In this document: one piece after another, positions 35,467 to 47,521 of the stretch | How positions within the stretch are numbered: position 1 is the stretch's first letter | Layout: each line of letters starts with the position of its first letter | NCBI RefSeq assembly: GCF_001426405.1 | Contig: NZ_LMEP01000025.1 | Location: 392,750-456,749 of the forward strand | Direction of reading: 5' to 3' | From: Streptomyces sp. Root1304 | Lineage (GTDB): Bacteria > Actinomycetota > Actinomycetes > Streptomycetales > Streptomycetaceae | DNA length: 64,000 bases | Notes under the pieces: model-generated | What the model saw: the letters and a program-made list of their open reading frames with translations, nothing else | Databases searched by the model: none | What the model was told of the DNA's origin: nothing | Made by a program: the position numbers and the translations under genes

Positions 35467-35904
35467 GTGGCCGCTCGGAGCAAGGCCCGCAAGCGCGCCT
35501 TCCAGATCCTCTTCGAGGCGGACCAGCGTGGTGCCTCCGTCCAGGAGGTTCTCGCGGACCAGGTCCGGCACGCGCGGTCGGACGACCGTCAGCCGCCGGT
35601 GAGCGACTTCACCATGCAGTTGGTCGAGGGGTACGCGGCCCACGTGGCGCGGATCGACGAGCTCATCGCGACCTACGCGGTGGACTGGGACCTCGACCGG
35701 ATGCCCGTCGCCGACCGGAACATCGTGCGCCTCGGCGCGTACGAGCTGATCTGGGAGGACGGCACGCCGGACGCGGTCGCGATCGACGAGGCGGTCCAGC
35801 TCGCCAAGGAGTTCTCCACGGACGAGTCCCCGACCTTCGTCAACGGTCTCCTCGCGCGCTTCAAGGACCTGAAGCCGCGTCTGCGCCGCGACGCCGACGT
35901 CTGA
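35467..35904 (+). CDS. nusB: Transcription antitermination factor NusB
   Basis: This 145-residue all-helical protein binds boxA RNA with NusE (S10) for rRNA antitermination. The family blocks ARKRAFQILFEADQRG, IATYAVDWDLDRMPVADRNI, and AVQLAKEFSTDESPTFVNG are clear. GTG start two bases after efp. In this strain the 3' end (35861-35904) is overlapped on the opposite strand by the extended bldD frame. Confidence 0.96.
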   Translation: MAARSKARKRAFQILFEADQRGASVQEVLADQVRHARSDDRQPPVSDFTMQLVEGYAAHVARIDELIATYAVDWDLDRMPVADRNIVRLGAYELIWEDGTPDAVAIDEAVQLAKEFSTDESPTFVNGLLARFKDLKPRLRRDADV

Positions 35905-36532
35905 GTCCTCGGACACCACCGGCAGCCGAAGGGGCCCGCAGCACACGTGCTGCGGGCCCCTTCGGCGTCCTGGTGGCCCGTGGTGGCGGGTGGGACGAAA
36001 AGAGCCGGGCCCGTGGACGTCGGATGACGTCCACGGGCTCCTCGTGGGCGACCGCGCGGCGCGCGTCCGCGTCGAGGACGCCCCAGCTGATCAGCTGCTC
36101 GGTGAGGACCGAGGGGGACTGGTCGTAGATCACGGCGAGGGTGCGCAGGTCGTCCTGACGGATCGACAGCACCTTGCCGTTGTAGTCGCCGCGCTGCGAC
36201 TGGATCGTCGCGGCGTAGCGCTGGAGCGGGCCGGCCTTCTCCTGCGGCACGTGCGCCAGGCGCTCCAGATCGAGGACCAGCTTCGGCGGCGGCTCGGCGG
36301 CCCCGCCCGGGGTCGTGCCCGGCAGCAGTTCCTGCACCGGCACCCCGTAGAAATCGGCCAGCTCGGCAAGACGCTGCACGGTCACCGCGCGGTCGCCGCG
36401 CTCGTACGAACCGACCACGACGGCCTTCCAGCGGCCCTGGGACTTCTCCTCCACCCCGTGGAGCGAGAGACCCTGCTGGGTGCGGATGGCGCGGAGTTTG
36501 GCCCCGAGCTGCTTTGCGTATTCGCTGGACAT
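35861..36532 (-). CDS. bldD: Developmental master regulator BldD with an unusual C-terminal extension
   Basis: Residues 1-165 match streptomycete BldD almost exactly: an XRE-type DNA-binding domain (SSEYAKQLGAKLRAIRTQQG, with GSYERGDRAV) and the C-terminal domain with the cyclic di-GMP motif RGD (114-116) and RQDD (125-128). BldD with c-di-GMP tetramers represses sporulation genes during growth. The known protein is about 167 residues. Here, after AHEE at 165, the next codon is CCC, no frame stops nearby, and the frame runs on to residue 223, through its own terminator hairpin, the nusB terminator and into nusB. The extension is Arg/Pro/Ala-rich and not domain-like. Either the stop was lost by a small deletion or there is a sequence error. 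The start ATG 36532 is certain. Confidence 0.9.
   Translation of the reverse strand: MSSEYAKQLGAKLRAIRTQQGLSLHGVEEKSQGRWKAVVVGSYERGDRAVTVQRLAELADFYGVPVQELLPGTTPGGAAEPPPKLVLDLERLAHVPQEKAGPLQRYAATIQSQRGDYNGKVLSIRQDDLRTLAVIYDQSPSVLTEQLISWGVLDADARRAVAHEEPVDVIRRPRARLFSSHPPPRATRTPKGPAARVLRAPSAAGGVRGLRRRRRGADAASGP
35925..35966 (+). terminator. Terminator after nusB
   Basis: A perfect 20-bp stem: 35925-35944 pairs with 35947-35966, leaving only two bases at the centre. It lies 20 bases after the nusB stop and, on the other strand, inside the extended bldD frame. Confidence 0.85.
35996..36040 (-). terminator. Terminator of bldD, now inside its reading frame
   Basis: GCCCGTGGACGTC (36009-36021) pairs with GACGTCCACGGGC (36026-36038) around a four-base loop; on the minus strand it is followed by GGCTCTTTTC, a short T-run, so it looks like a Rho-independent terminator for bldD. 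The minus-strand stem begins at the codon right after the usual end of the protein. Confidence 0.75.
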
Positions 36533-36578
36533 AACGCTCCCGGACGCTGTGACGACATGCGGCTGCGCCGCGCGGCTG

Positions 36579-36621
36579 GTAACTCACTGTGAGGTTACGC
36601 AGCGTTACTCTTTCCCGTCAA
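36579..36621 (-). promoter_or_regulatory. bldD promoter with an overlapping BldD box
   Basis: On the minus strand, TTGACG (36616-36621) and TAACCT (36592-36597) with an 18-bp spacer form a good vegetative promoter. The imperfect palindrome GTAACTCACTGTGAGGTTAC (plus strand, 36579-36598) covers the -10. Bases 36579-36593 match the published BldD consensus (NTNACNCWGNGTNAN) at all but one fixed position. BldD is known to repress its own promoter in S. coelicolor, so this is probably the autoregulatory site, 47 bases and more before the start codon. Confidence 0.7.
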
Positions 36622-36707
36622 GCCGAATGGTCCATACCGCCTCCTCCCGGGGGACGGCGCCCGGAGTGGCGCGAGGGGGGCGAGGTGGTGCCGCGTCCGC
36701 CCCCTGG

Positions 36708-36770
36708 TATCGTTGACGTCGCAAATCCGACGTCCTTTAAGAACCGTCCCGTGAGGCGGAGAAGGAGGTC
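36708..36770 (+). promoter_or_regulatory. pyr operon promoter region and PyrR-type RNA element over the pyrR ribosome site
   Basis: TATCGT (36708-36713) is a likely -10. The following 36731-36770 contains the hallmarks of a PyrR binding loop: TCCTTTAA, then GTCCCGTGAGGC, then GGAG-AAGGAGG. TCCTT (36733-36737) can pair with AAGGA (36763-36767), which is part of the pyrR Shine-Dalgarno sequence, and CCG with CGG inside it. PyrR bound with UMP would thus block ribosome entry, as described for mycobacterial PyrR. No separate terminator hairpin is visible between this element and the start codon. Confidence 0.65.
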
Positions 36771-36778
36771 CGTTTTCC

Positions 36779-37345
36779 ATGGACACTCAGCAGCAGTACA
36801 GCGATGAGGCACGGCCCGTTCTCGAGGCCCCGGACATCGCGCGGGTCCTGACCCGCATCGCACACGAGATCGTCGAGCGCGCCAAGGGCGCGGACGACGT
36901 GGTTCTCCTCGGCATTCCCACCCGCGGCGTCTTCCTCGCCCGCCGGCTCGCCGAGAAGCTCGAATCGATCACCGGCACCAAGGTCCCGGTCGGCTCCCTC
37001 GACATCACCATGTACCGGGACGACCTGCGCCTGAAGCCGGCCCGCGCCATCGGCCGCACCGAGATCCCCGCCGACGGCGTCGACGGCCGTCTCGTCGTCC
37101 TCGTCGACGACGTGCTCTTCTCCGGCCGCACCATCCGCGCCGCCCTCGACGCCCTCGGCGACATCGGCCGCCCGCGCGCGGTCCAGCTCGCCGTCCTCGT
37201 CGACCGCGGCCACCGCGAGCTTCCGATCCGCGCCGACTACGTCGGCAAGAACCTCCCCACGTCGTTGCGGGAGACGGTCAAGGTCCAGCTCGCCGAGGAG
37301 GACGGCCGCGACACCGTCCTGCTCGGTTCCAGGCCCGCTGCCTAG
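36779..37345 (+). CDS. pyrR: PyrR bifunctional regulator / uracil phosphoribosyltransferase
   Basis: This 188-residue type I phosphoribosyltransferase has the PRPP loop LVVLVDDVLFSGRTIRAAL at about 104-122, plus LGIPTRGVFLARRLA and DITMYRDDL. PyrR senses UMP and binds pyr mRNA; many have weak UPRTase activity. It heads the pyr operon and its own ribosome site GAAGGAGG sits inside the presumed PyrR RNA element. The next gene, pyrB, starts after 88 bases, the largest gap in the first part of the operon. Confidence 0.96.
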   Translation: MDTQQQYSDEARPVLEAPDIARVLTRIAHEIVERAKGADDVVLLGIPTRGVFLARRLAEKLESITGTKVPVGSLDITMYRDDLRLKPARAIGRTEIPADGVDGRLVVLVDDVLFSGRTIRAALDALGDIGRPRAVQLAVLVDRGHRELPIRADYVGKNLPTSLRETVKVQLAEEDGRDTVLLGSRPAA

Positions 37346-37433
37346 CCGGACCGGTCCTTCCCCCGCGGGGCCCCGGGCACACCGCTGCGCCCCCGCATGC
37401 CCTCACACCCTCCCCACCACGGAGAGACACCCG

Positions 37434-38408
37434 ATGATGCGTCACCTCATCTCGGCCGCCGACCTCACCCGCGACGACGCCGTCCTGATCCTCGACACCG
37501 CCGAGGAGATGGCCCGGGTGGCCGACCGGCCCATCAAGAAGCTGCCGACGCTGCGCGGCCGGACCATCTGCAACCTGTTCTTCGAGGACTCCACCCGCAC
37601 CCGGATCTCCTTCGAGGCGGCCGAGAAGCGCCTCTCCGCCGACGTGATCAACTTCGCGGCCAAGGGCTCCAGCGTCTCCAAGGGCGAGTCCCTCAAGGAC
37701 ACCGCGCAGACCCTGGAGGCCATGGGCGTCGACGCGGTCGTCATCCGGCACGGCGCCTCCGGCGCCCCGTACCGCCTCGCCACCTCCGGCTGGATCGACG
37801 CCCCCGTCATCAACGCCGGTGACGGCACCCACCAGCACCCCACCCAGGCCCTCCTGGACGCCTTCACCATGCGCCGCCGCCTGGTCGGCCGCGACACCGG
37901 TCTCGGCCGGGACCTCGAAGGCAAGCGGATCACGCTCGTCGGCGACGTCCTGCACAGCCGGGTCGCCCGCTCCAACGTCGACCTGTTGCACACCCTCGGC
38001 GCCGAGGTCACCCTGGTGGCCCCGCCCACCCTGGTCCCCGTCGGCGTCGAGACCTGGCCCTGCGAGATCTCGTACGACCTCGACCGCGTGCTGCCGAAGT
38101 CCGACGCGGTGATGATGCTGCGTGTGCAGCGCGAGCGGATGAACGCCGCCTTCTTCCCGACCGAGCGCGAGTACTCGCGCCGGTACGGGCTCGACGGCGA
38201 GCGGATGGCGAGGATGCCCGAGCACGCCATCGTCATGCACCCCGGCCCGATGGTCCGCGGCATGGAGATCACCGCCGAGGTCGCCGACTCCGACCGCTGC
38301 ACGGTCGTCGAGCAGGTCACCAACGGGGTCTCCGTCCGGATGGCCGTCCTCTACCTGCTTCTGGGCGGCAACGAGTCCGCCGTCACCCGTACCGAGGAGA
38401 ACAAGTAA
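37434..38408 (+). CDS. pyrB: Aspartate carbamoyltransferase catalytic subunit
   Basis: This 324-residue enzyme joins carbamoyl phosphate to aspartate, the first committed step of pyrimidine synthesis. The carbamoyl-phosphate motif FFEDSTRTRISFE and the HQHPTQALLDAF block are intact, as are KGSSVSKGESL and the Asp-binding MMLRVQRERM. No pyrI regulatory gene is present. GGAGAG precedes two in-frame ATGs (37434 and 37437); either may serve. pyrC follows after two bases. Confidence 0.97.
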   Translation: MMRHLISAADLTRDDAVLILDTAEEMARVADRPIKKLPTLRGRTICNLFFEDSTRTRISFEAAEKRLSADVINFAAKGSSVSKGESLKDTAQTLEAMGVDAVVIRHGASGAPYRLATSGWIDAPVINAGDGTHQHPTQALLDAFTMRRRLVGRDTGLGRDLEGKRITLVGDVLHSRVARSNVDLLHTLGAEVTLVAPPTLVPVGVETWPCEISYDLDRVLPKSDAVMMLRVQRERMNAAFFPTEREYSRRYGLDGERMARMPEHAIVMHPGPMVRGMEITAEVADSDRCTVVEQVTNGVSVRMAVLYLLLGGNESAVTRTEENK

Positions 38409-38410
38409 CC

Positions 38411-39697
38411 ATGAGCAAGATCCTTATCCGCGGTGCGAAGGTCCTCGGCGGCGACGTCCAGGACGTCCTCGTCGACGGCGAGACCATCGCCGAGGTCGGT
38501 ACCGGCCTCTCCGCCGAGGGCGCCACCGTGATCGAGGCCGACGGCCAGATCCTGCTGCCCGGCCTCGTCGACCTCCACACCCACCTCCGCGAGCCCGGCC
38601 GCGAGGACTCCGAGACCGTCCTCACCGGCACCCGCGCCGCCGCCTCCGGCGGCTACACCGCGGTCTTCGCCATGGCCAACACCCACCCGGTCGCCGACAC
38701 CGCCGGTGTCGTCGAGCAGGTCTACCGGCTCGGCAAGGAGTCCGGCTACTGCGACGTGCAGCCCATCGGCGCCGTCACCGTCGGCCTGGAGGGCAAGAAG
38801 CTCGCCGAGCTGGGCGCCATGCACGACTCCGCCGCCGGCGTCACCGTCTTCTCCGACGACGGCAAGTGCGTCGACGACGCGGTGATCATGCGCCGCGCCC
38901 TGGAGTACGTGAAGGCCTTCGACGGCGTCGTCGCCCAGCACGCCCAGGAGCCCCGCCTCACCGAGGGCGCCCAGATGAACGAGGGCATCGTCTCCGCCGA
39001 GCTGGGCCTCGGCGGCTGGCCGGCCGTCGCCGAGGAGTCGATCATCGCCCGCGACGTCCTCCTCGCCGAGCACGTCGGCTCCCGCGTCCACATCTGCCAC
39101 CTCTCCACCGCCGGCTCCGTCGAGATCGTCCGCTGGGCCAAGTCCCGCGGCATCGACGTCACCGCCGAGGTCACCCCGCACCACCTCCTCCTCACGGACG
39201 AGCTGGTCCGCTCGTACAACCCGGTCTACAAGGTCAACCCGCCGCTGCGCACCGAGAAGGACGTCCTCGCGCTCCGCGAGGCGCTGGCCGACGGCACGAT
39301 CGACATCGTCGCCACCGACCACGCCCCGCACCCGCACGAGGACAAGGACTGCGAGTGGGCCGCCGCCGCCATGGGCATGGTCGGCCTGGAGACCGCGCTC
39401 TCCGTCGTCCAGCAGACGATGGTCGAGACCGGCCTCCTCGACTGGGCCGGCCTCGCCGACCGGATGTCCTTCGCCCCCGCCCGCATCGGACGGGCCTCCG
39501 GCCACGGACGACCCGTCTCGGCTGGTGAGCCCGCGAACCTGACGCTGGTCGATCCGGCTTACCGTGGTGTCGTGGACCCCGCGGACTTCGCCTCCCGCAG
39601 CCGCAACACGCCCTACGAGGGCCGTGAGCTGCCGGGACGCGTCACCCACACCTTCCTGCGGGGCCGGGCAACGGTCGTGGACGGGAAGCTGGCGTGA
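38411..39697 (+). CDS. pyrC: Dihydroorotase
   Basis: This 428-residue class I dihydroorotase of the amidohydrolase family has the metal motif DLHTHLREPG, further His in HICHLSTAGSVE, and the Asp in VATDHAPHPHEDKD. The ring-closing enzyme acts on carbamoyl aspartate from PyrB. In some bacteria class I enzymes associate with PyrB; their adjacent genes fit that. Its stop overlaps the GTG of the next gene. Confidence 0.97.
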   Translation: MSKILIRGAKVLGGDVQDVLVDGETIAEVGTGLSAEGATVIEADGQILLPGLVDLHTHLREPGREDSETVLTGTRAAASGGYTAVFAMANTHPVADTAGVVEQVYRLGKESGYCDVQPIGAVTVGLEGKKLAELGAMHDSAAGVTVFSDDGKCVDDAVIMRRALEYVKAFDGVVAQHAQEPRLTEGAQMNEGIVSAELGLGGWPAVAEESIIARDVLLAEHVGSRVHICHLSTAGSVEIVRWAKSRGIDVTAEVTPHHLLLTDELVRSYNPVYKVNPPLRTEKDVLALREALADGTIDIVATDHAPHPHEDKDCEWAAAAMGMVGLETALSVVQQTMVETGLLDWAGLADRMSFAPARIGRASGHGRPVSAGEPANLTLVDPAYRGVVDPADFASRSRNTPYEGRELPGRVTHTFLRGRATVVDGKLA

Positions 39698-40266
39698 CAC
39701 CACTCATCGCAATCGCCGCAGAGGCAGCCGATCAGAAGTCGGCGGAGGTGACCGACTGGGCCGGACGGATCGGCTGGGTCGCCGGACTGCTGCTCTTCGT
39801 CGCCTTCGTCTACTGGCTGATGCGCCAGGGCTGGAAGTGGCGCGGCAGCCTCCAGTCGGACCTGCCCGAGCTCCCCACCGCGCCCGCGACGCCCGGTGCG
39901 GCGAAACTGACTCTCAGCGGGCGCTACCACGGGTCCACGACCGCCGGGCAGTGGCTTGACCGGATCGTCGCCCACGGCCTCGGTGCCCGCAGCCGCGTCG
40001 AGCTCACGCTCACCGACGCCGGGCTCGTGGTCGTACGCCCCGGGGCGAACGACTTCTTCGTCCCGGCCGAGGCCCTGCGCGAGGCCCGCCTCGACAAGGG
40101 CATCGCGGGCAAGGTCCTCGCCGAGGGCGGCCTGCTGATCGTCACCTGGGCGCACGGCGACACGCTGCTCGACTCCGGCTTCCGCTCCGACCGGGCGGCC
40201 GAGCACACCGCCTGGGTCGAGGCCATCAACTCCATGATCAACACGACGGAAGGCATCGCACGATGA
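39694..40266 (+). CDS. PH-like domain membrane protein of the pyr operon
   Basis: The 190-residue protein has a short N-terminal outside segment, one membrane helix at about 26-44 (GWVAGLLLFVAFVYWLMRQ) and a cytoplasmic domain from about 75 to 185 that looks like a bacterial PH-like beta-barrel with a final helix (HTAWVEAINSMINTT). A comparable membrane protein lies between pyrC and carA in mycobacteria. It has no known reaction. Start and stop both overlap neighbouring genes (GTGA with pyrC and ATGA with carA), so it is tightly co-translated, which suggests a real link to the pathway, for example membrane localisation near PyrD; that link is inference. Confidence 0.8.
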   Translation: MTPLIAIAAEAADQKSAEVTDWAGRIGWVAGLLLFVAFVYWLMRQGWKWRGSLQSDLPELPTAPATPGAAKLTLSGRYHGSTTAGQWLDRIVAHGLGARSRVELTLTDAGLVVVRPGANDFFVPAEALREARLDKGIAGKVLAEGGLLIVTWAHGDTLLDSGFRSDRAAEHTAWVEAINSMINTTEGIAR

Positions 40267-41397
40267 CGACCTCCACCCGGGGAACCAGCAAGGTTCCCGC
40301 CGTACTCGTCCTGGAGGACGGCCGCATCTTCCGCGGTCGCGCCTACGGGGCCGTGGGGGAGACCTTCGGCGAGGCCGTGTTCTCCACCGGCATGACCGGC
40401 TACCAGGAGACCCTCACCGACCCGTCGTACCACCGCCAGGTCGTGGTCATGACGGCCCCGCACGTCGGCAACACCGGCGTCAACGACGAGGACCCCGAGT
40501 CCGGCCGCATCTGGGTCTCCGGCTACGTCGTCCGCGACCCCGCACGCGTCTCCTCCAACTGGCGCGCCCAGCGCTCGCTGGACGAGGAGCTCCGGAACCA
40601 GGGCGTCGTCGGCATCTCCGGCATCGACACCCGCGCCCTCACCCGCCACCTGCGCGAGAGCGGCGCCATGCGCGTCGGCATCTTCTCCGGCAACGCGCTC
40701 CCCGACGAGGGCACCATGCTCGCCGAGGTCCGCCAGGCCCCCGAGATGAAGGGCGCGGACCTCGCCGCGGAGGTCGCCACCAAGGAGACCTACGTGGTCC
40801 CCGCGATCGGCACGAAGAAGTTCACCGTCGCCGCCGTCGACCTCGGCATCAAGGGCATGACCCCGCACCGGATGGCCGAGCGCGGCATCGAGGTCCACGT
40901 CCTCCCCGCCACCGCCACCGCCGAGGACATCTACGCCGTCCAGCCCGACGGAGTGTTCTTCTCCAACGGCCCCGGCGACCCGGCCACCGCCGACGGCCCC
41001 GTCTCCGTCATGAAGGCCGTCCTGGAGCGGAAGACGCCGCTCTTCGGCATCTGCTTCGGCAACCAGATCCTCGGCCGCGCGCTCGGCTTCGGCACCTACA
41101 AGCTGAAGTACGGCCACCGGGGCATCAACCAGCCGGTCCAGGACCGCACCACCGGCAAGGTCGAGGTCACCGCGCACAACCACGGCTTCGCCGTCGACGC
41201 GCCCCTCGACAAGGTCTCCGACACCCCCTTCGGGCGTGCCGAGGTCTCCCACGTCTGTCTGAACGACCAGGTCGTCGAAGGCCTCCAGCTGCTCGACCAG
41301 CCGGCCTTCTCCGTCCAGTACCACCCCGAGGCGGCCGCGGGCCCGCACGACGCCGCGTACCTCTTCGACCGTTTCGTAGCCCTCATGGAGGCCGAGC

Positions 41398-41405
<8 letters not shown>
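40263..41405 (+). CDS. carA: Carbamoyl phosphate synthase small subunit
   Basis: This 380-residue glutaminase subunit supplies ammonia to CarB. The N-domain has FGEAVFSTGMTGYQETLTDP; the class I amidotransferase part has GVFFSNGPGDP, the nucleophile in FGICFGNQILG, and the His/Glu in QYHPEAAAGPHDA. ATG overlaps the previous stop, and the gene overlaps the carB GTG by eight bases. Carbamoyl phosphate serves both PyrB and arginine synthesis. Confidence 0.97.
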
Positions 41406-44706
<3,301 letters not shown>

Positions 44707-44718
44707 CAGCCCGTACGG

Positions 44719-44758
44719 AGAGGGGGGACACCGGCAGGACCTGCGGTGTCCCCCTCTT
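44719..44758 (+). terminator. Hairpin between carB and pyrD
   Basis: AGAGGGGGGACACCGGCAGG on the left pairs with CCTGCGGTGTCCCCCTCT on the right, with two single-base bulges. It occupies nearly all of the 73-base gap. It could be a partial terminator or an mRNA-stability element that lowers or uncouples pyrD and pyrF from carAB. Confidence 0.55.
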
Positions 44759-44779
44759 CATGACCTGGAGCCACTCAGC

Positions 44780-45885
<1,106 letters not shown>

Positions 45886-45889
<4 letters not shown>

Positions 45890-46782
45890 CCGCCCTCCCG
45901 TCGCCCGACCACCGCCCCTCATCGACGCCCTCCGGGCGGCCCCTGACATTCGGCACCCGACTGCGCTCCGCCATGGACGAGCGCGGCCCGCTCTGCGTCG
46001 GCATCGACCCGCACGCCGCCCTGCTCGACTCCTGGGGCCTGAACGACGACATCGCCGGCCTGGAGCGGTTCACCTTCACGGTCGTGGAGGCGCTCGCCGA
46101 CACCGTCGCCGTCTTCAAGCCGCAGGCCGCCTTCTTCGAGCGCTTCGGCTCGCGCGGCATCGCCGTCCTGGAGCGCGCCACCGCCGATCTGCGCGCGGCC
46201 GGCGGCCTGGTCGTCATGGACGCCAAGCGCGGCGACATCGGCTCCACGATGGCGGCGTACGCGGAGGCCTTCCTGCGCAAGGACTCGCCGCTCTTCTCCG
46301 ACGCGCTCACGGTCTCGCCGTACCTCGGCTACGGCTCCCTGAAGCCGGCCGTCGACCTGGCCCGCGAGTCCGGCGCCGGGCTCTTCGTGCTGGCCCTCAC
46401 CTCCAACCCGGAGGGCGCGGAGGTCCAGCGGGCGGTGCGTACCGACGACCCCGCCGGGCGCACCATCGGCGCGACGATGCTCGCCCACCTCGCCGAGGAG
46501 AACGCGGGGGAGACCCCGATGGGCTCCTTCGGCGCGGTCGTGGGCGCCACCCTCGGCGACCTGTCCTCGTTCGACCTGGACATCAACGGCCCGCTCCTCG
46601 CGCCCGGCATCGGCGCGCAGGGCGCGACCCCGGCCGACCTCCCCGCCGTCTTCGGCGCGGCGGTCCGCAACGTCGTCCCGAACGTCAGTCGGGGAGTTCT
46701 GCGGCACGGTCCGGACGCGGCCGCTCTGCGGGACTCCGCCCTCCGGTACGCGGACGAGATCCGGGTCGCGGTCGGCGGCTGA
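45886..46782 (+). CDS. pyrF: Orotidine 5'-phosphate decarboxylase (type 2)
   Basis: This 298-residue decarboxylase yields UMP, the signal sensed by PyrR. The signature VVMDAKRGDIGSTMAAYAEAF holds the catalytic Asp-Lys-Asp set, and CVGIDPHAALLDSWG the N-terminal substrate Asp. The longer length and sequence place it in the type 2 (mycobacterial/Myxococcus-like) group. GTG overlaps the pyrD stop. It ends the operon. pyrE and pyrG/H are not in the window. Confidence 0.96.
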
Positions 46783-46851
46783 AGGGCCTCCGCCCGGCTC
46801 CCCGGTCAATCCGCAGGTGGGAGCGGACGGGGTGTGATGTCCGGGGTGTTT

Positions 46852-46884
46852 CGGCCCGGTGAGACGAGGCGTCTCACCGGGCCG
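46852..46884 (+). terminator. First terminator after pyrF
   Basis: CGGCCCGGTGAGAC (46852-46865) pairs perfectly with GTCTCACCGGGCCG (46871-46884), 14 bp, loop GAGGC. Confidence 0.75.
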
Positions 46885-46930
46885 TCTCACTCCTTGACGA
46901 AAACTTGGCTCAAAACAGGGTCGATATGCC

Positions 46931-46970
46931 GGAAAAGTCCTGGTCGGTCGATGCTGACCAGGACTTTTCC
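46931..46970. terminator. Second hairpin, A/T-flanked, possibly bidirectional
   Basis: GGAAAAGTCCTGGTC (46931-46945) pairs perfectly with GACCAGGACTTTTCC (46956-46970), 15 bp with a 10-base loop. The AAAA in one arm and TTTT in the other give U-runs on both strands, which is unusual for this genome. Confidence 0.6.
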
Positions 46971-46980
46971 GCTGTTCTCG

Positions 46981-47009
46981 CTGACTGGAGCGGCCTCGGC
47001 CGCTAGTCT
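46981..47009 (+). promoter_or_regulatory. Candidate promoter of the sIHF gene
   Basis: CTGACT (46981-46986) and TAGTCT (47004-47009) are spaced by exactly 17 bp. The inverted repeat GTTCAACGG (47026-47034) / CCGTTGAAC (47040-47048), extended by a C-G pair, lies just downstream and would be in the 5' untranslated RNA, or could be an operator. Confidence 0.5.
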
Positions 47010-47124
47010 CCGGGGCAGAGCAGGCGTTCAACGGCCACTCCGTTGAACGTTGCTCCACTGGTGTGGGGCGCTGGGTTCCTCACCGGTCCGTATCCGACAG
47101 ATCGACATCCGAGGTGACGTAGGC

Positions 47125-47448
47125 GTGGCTCTTCCGCCCCTTACCCCTGAACAGCGCGCAGCCGCGCTCGAAAAGGCCGCCGCGGCTCGCCGGGAGCGGG
47201 CCGAGGTCAAGAATCGACTCAAGCACTCCGGCGCCTCGCTCCACGAGGTCATCAAGACCGGGCAGGAGAACGACGTCATCGGCAAGATGAAGGTCTCCGC
47301 GCTGCTGGAGTCGCTGCCCGGCGTGGGCAAGGTCCGCGCCAAGCAGATCATGGAGCGCCTCGGCATCTCCGAGAGCCGTCGTGTGCGCGGTCTCGGGTCC
47401 AACCAGATCGCCTCCCTGGAGCGCGAGTTCGGCAGCACCGGCGCCTGA
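47125..47448 (+). CDS. sihF: Integration host factor, actinobacterial type (sIHF/mIHF)
   Basis: The 107-residue basic nucleoid protein has a long N-terminal helix (LTPEQRAAALEKAAAARRER) and a helix-two-turn-helix core, SALLESLPGVGKVRAKQIME, then a C-terminal part with RGLGSNQIASLEREF. The actinobacterial IHF is unrelated to E. coli IHF; it binds and bends DNA, affects topoisomerase action and, in Streptomyces, influences sporulation and antibiotics. GTG 47125 gives exactly the 107 residues of S. coelicolor sIHF as I recall it, with GAGGTG upstream. gmk follows after 73 bases. Confidence 0.93.
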   Translation: MALPPLTPEQRAAALEKAAAARRERAEVKNRLKHSGASLHEVIKTGQENDVIGKMKVSALLESLPGVGKVRAKQIMERLGISESRRVRGLGSNQIASLEREFGSTGA

Positions 47449-47521
47449 TCCGGCGCCGGTCCGGCCCCCGGATCCGGGACACGCGTCCCGGGCACACCGG
47501 TGGAGCTGGAATAATCGCTGC

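Larger units (their letters stand above)
46783..47124 (+). other. Intergenic region between pyrF and sIHF
   Basis: These 342 bases have no gene. In order they hold a 14-bp hairpin, an A/T-richer stretch, a 15-bp hairpin flanked by AAAA/TTTT, a candidate promoter, and an inverted repeat in the presumed leader of the sIHF gene, each listed separately. A frame from 47050 runs into sIHF but has no homology-like sequence before 47125. Confidence 0.6.
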
